A program made the translations under genes and the position numbers. The notes under the pieces are model-generated. The model searched no databases. It was not told the origin of the DNA and saw only the letters and a list, made by a program, of their open reading frames with translations. Shown here piece by piece: positions 4,803 through 5,951 of a stretch of 5,951 bases of DNA. Every line of letters begins with the position of its first letter. The stretch's first letter is position 1. The stretch comes from Candidatus Eiseniibacteriota bacterium (lineage in GTDB: Bacteria; Eisenbacteria; RBG-16-71-46), in contig CAIXRL010000748.1 in NCBI GenBank assembly GCA_903921835.1, positions 1-5,951 on the forward strand. Reading direction: 5' to 3'.

Positions 4803-5951
4803 ATGGTGCGTCGGTTCCTCTCACGCCGGCTCGGGCTCCTGACGGTCGGGCACTTCGCGATCGACTCCTACTCGAGCTTCTACCTGCCGCTGCTGCCGGT
4901 GCTCATGCAGCGGCTGGGGCTGAACTACGCCATGGTCGGCGGCCTGGTGGCTCTGGGCTCGATGTCGTCCTCGTTTTCGCAGCCGCTGTTCGGACTGCTC
5001 TCGGATCGCCTGGCGCGGCCCTGGTTCGTCGCGTGGGGCCCGCTCGTCGCGGCGGTGTTCCTTGCCGGCATTGGAGCCGCCCACTCGTACGCCGCGCTCG
5101 TCGCGCTGCTGGTGCTGGGCGGCGTGGGCGTCGCGGCGTTCCACCCGCAGGCGGCGGCGCTGGCCGGCACCAGCGGCCCGCGCCGCGCGCTCGCGATGTC
5201 GGTGTTCATCACGGGCGGCACGCTGGGCTGGGCGCTGGGCCCGATGTACGCCACCGCCACCGTGGGGCTGTTCGGGCTCGAGCGCACGTGGATCGCGGCG
5301 GCGCCAGGGATCCTGCTGGCGCTCGCGCTGCTGGCCTGGCTCAGGCGAGTGCCGCCGCTGCCGCACGCCCAGCGCGCACGCACGCGGCTCGCCGACCTGC
5401 GCCCAGTGGCGCGGCCGCTCGCGCTGCTCTACCTGGTGGTGGTCGTACGCTCCGCGGTGTCCTCGGGATTCGCGACCTTTCTGCCGCTGTACGTGCATGA
5501 GCACGGCTGGTCTGTCGAGGCCGGCGGCGTGCTCACCACGGCCTACCTCACCGCGGGGGCGATCGGCGGGTTCGCCGGCGGGTGGCTCTCGGACCGGCTC
5601 GGCGGCGTGCGCGTGGTGCGCGCGTCGCTCGCGCTCGCGGCGCCGTTCTTCGTCGCGTTCTTCGTGCTGCCCGAGGCCGCGGGCCTGGTGTGTCTCATCG
5701 TGGGCTACGCCGTCATGCAGGCGACGCTGCCGGTCAACGTCGTGCTCGGGCAGGAACTCGCGCCGCGGCACGCCTCGGCCATATCGAGCCTGCTGATGGG
5801 CGCGGCCTGGGGGATTGGCGCGCTGTTCGTGGGGCCGGTGGGCGCAATCGCCGACCGCGCGGGCCTGCGCGTCGCCTTGATGGCGCTCAGCGCGTTGATC
5901 GTGCCGGGATTCGCCTGTGCGCTGGCGCTGCCGGCGGGGCGTTTCGCCGCC
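4803..5951 (+). CDS. fsr: Fsr-type MFS transporter, 3' end outside window
   Basis: A major facilitator superfamily transporter open to the right edge (383 codons, no stop), so close to the roughly 400 residues usual for Fsr and missing only its last residues. About 12 membrane segments can be placed: near 9-35, 43-65, 73-92, 96-116, 128-150, 162-180, a loop at 181-200, then 203-228, 240-260, 272-290, 293-313, 325-350 and 356-378. Features shared with E. coli Fsr are QPLFGLLSD (60-68, motif A region), AAFHP (111-115), the GGxxGxxxGP helix (138-147), GGWLSDRLGG (259-268) and VVLGQELAPR (313-322). Fsr exports fosmidomycin by proton antiport; the natural substrate here is unknown and resistance is not shown. 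ATG 4803 begins just before the first membrane helix; there is no Shine-Dalgarno sequence, and GTG 4806 is an alternative. It is separated from the kinase by a terminator-like hairpin. Confidence 0.87.
   Translation, partial: MVRRFLSRRLGLLTVGHFAIDSYSSFYLPLLPVLMQRLGLNYAMVGGLVALGSMSSSFSQPLFGLLSDRLARPWFVAWGPLVAAVFLAGIGAAHSYAALVALLVLGGVGVAAFHPQAAALAGTSGPRRALAMSVFITGGTLGWALGPMYATATVGLFGLERTWIAAAPGILLALALLAWLRRVPPLPHAQRARTRLADLRPVARPLALLYLVVVVRSAVSSGFATFLPLYVHEHGWSVEAGGVLTTAYLTAGAIGGFAGGWLSDRLGGVRVVRASLALAAPFFVAFFVLPEAAGLVCLIVGYAVMQATLPVNVVLGQELAPRHASAISSLLMGAAWGIGALFVGPVGAIADRAGLRVALMALSALIVPGFACALALPAGRFAA

Noticed and set aside
4821..5771. 316-codon minus-strand open frame across the MFS gene
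   Set aside because: It is antisense to clear Fsr-family sequence and low in complexity (Arg/His/Gln/Glu).

Overview
This is a very GC-rich bacterial window (roughly 70 % G+C by eye, strong G/C bias at third codon positions). It suggests a free-living, high-GC, probably Gram-negative-type bacterium that uses large hybrid histidine kinases. A Gemmatimonadota, Eisenbacteria or deltaproteobacterial-type genome would fit, but nothing here fixes the taxon. No rRNA, tRNA, CRISPR array, insertion sequence or phage gene was seen.

Layout: (1) 1-275 has no convincing gene. It may hold the last codons of a rightward gene, a perfect 11-bp hairpin (68-97) and an AT-richer island (about 181-245). (2) 276-1628, minus strand: a 450-residue multi-pass membrane protein of the MATE/MOP flippase type, most like the ANKH (progressive ankylosis) branch. 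(3) 1629-2130: a long divergent intergenic region with a degenerate GC-rich repeat cluster next to the transporter start and several small inverted repeats in front of the kinase. (4) 2131-4704, plus strand: an 857-residue soluble protein with PAS, HisKA-like, HATPase-like, REC, REC and Hpt domains. (5) 4705-4802: a short gap with a terminator-like hairpin and a possible -10 element. (6) 4803 to the right edge, plus strand: a nearly complete Fsr-type (fosmidomycin-resistance family) MFS transporter cut by the window end.

The main point of interest is the signalling protein. It aligns without gaps to classical hybrid kinases around its key motifs, but the H-box histidine is Asp (D180), both glycine motifs of the ATP site are damaged, REC1 has lost one acidic residue and its conserved Lys (M520), and REC2 has Asn (N613) at the phosphoacceptor position. 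The Hpt histidine (H794) is intact and the reading frame is open throughout. It therefore looks like a pseudokinase or phosphorelay scaffold (compare RcsD and DivL) rather than an ordinary hybrid kinase. No response regulator lies beside it, so a partner would have to be encoded elsewhere. The two flanking transporters read as independent units; no operon joins the three genes.
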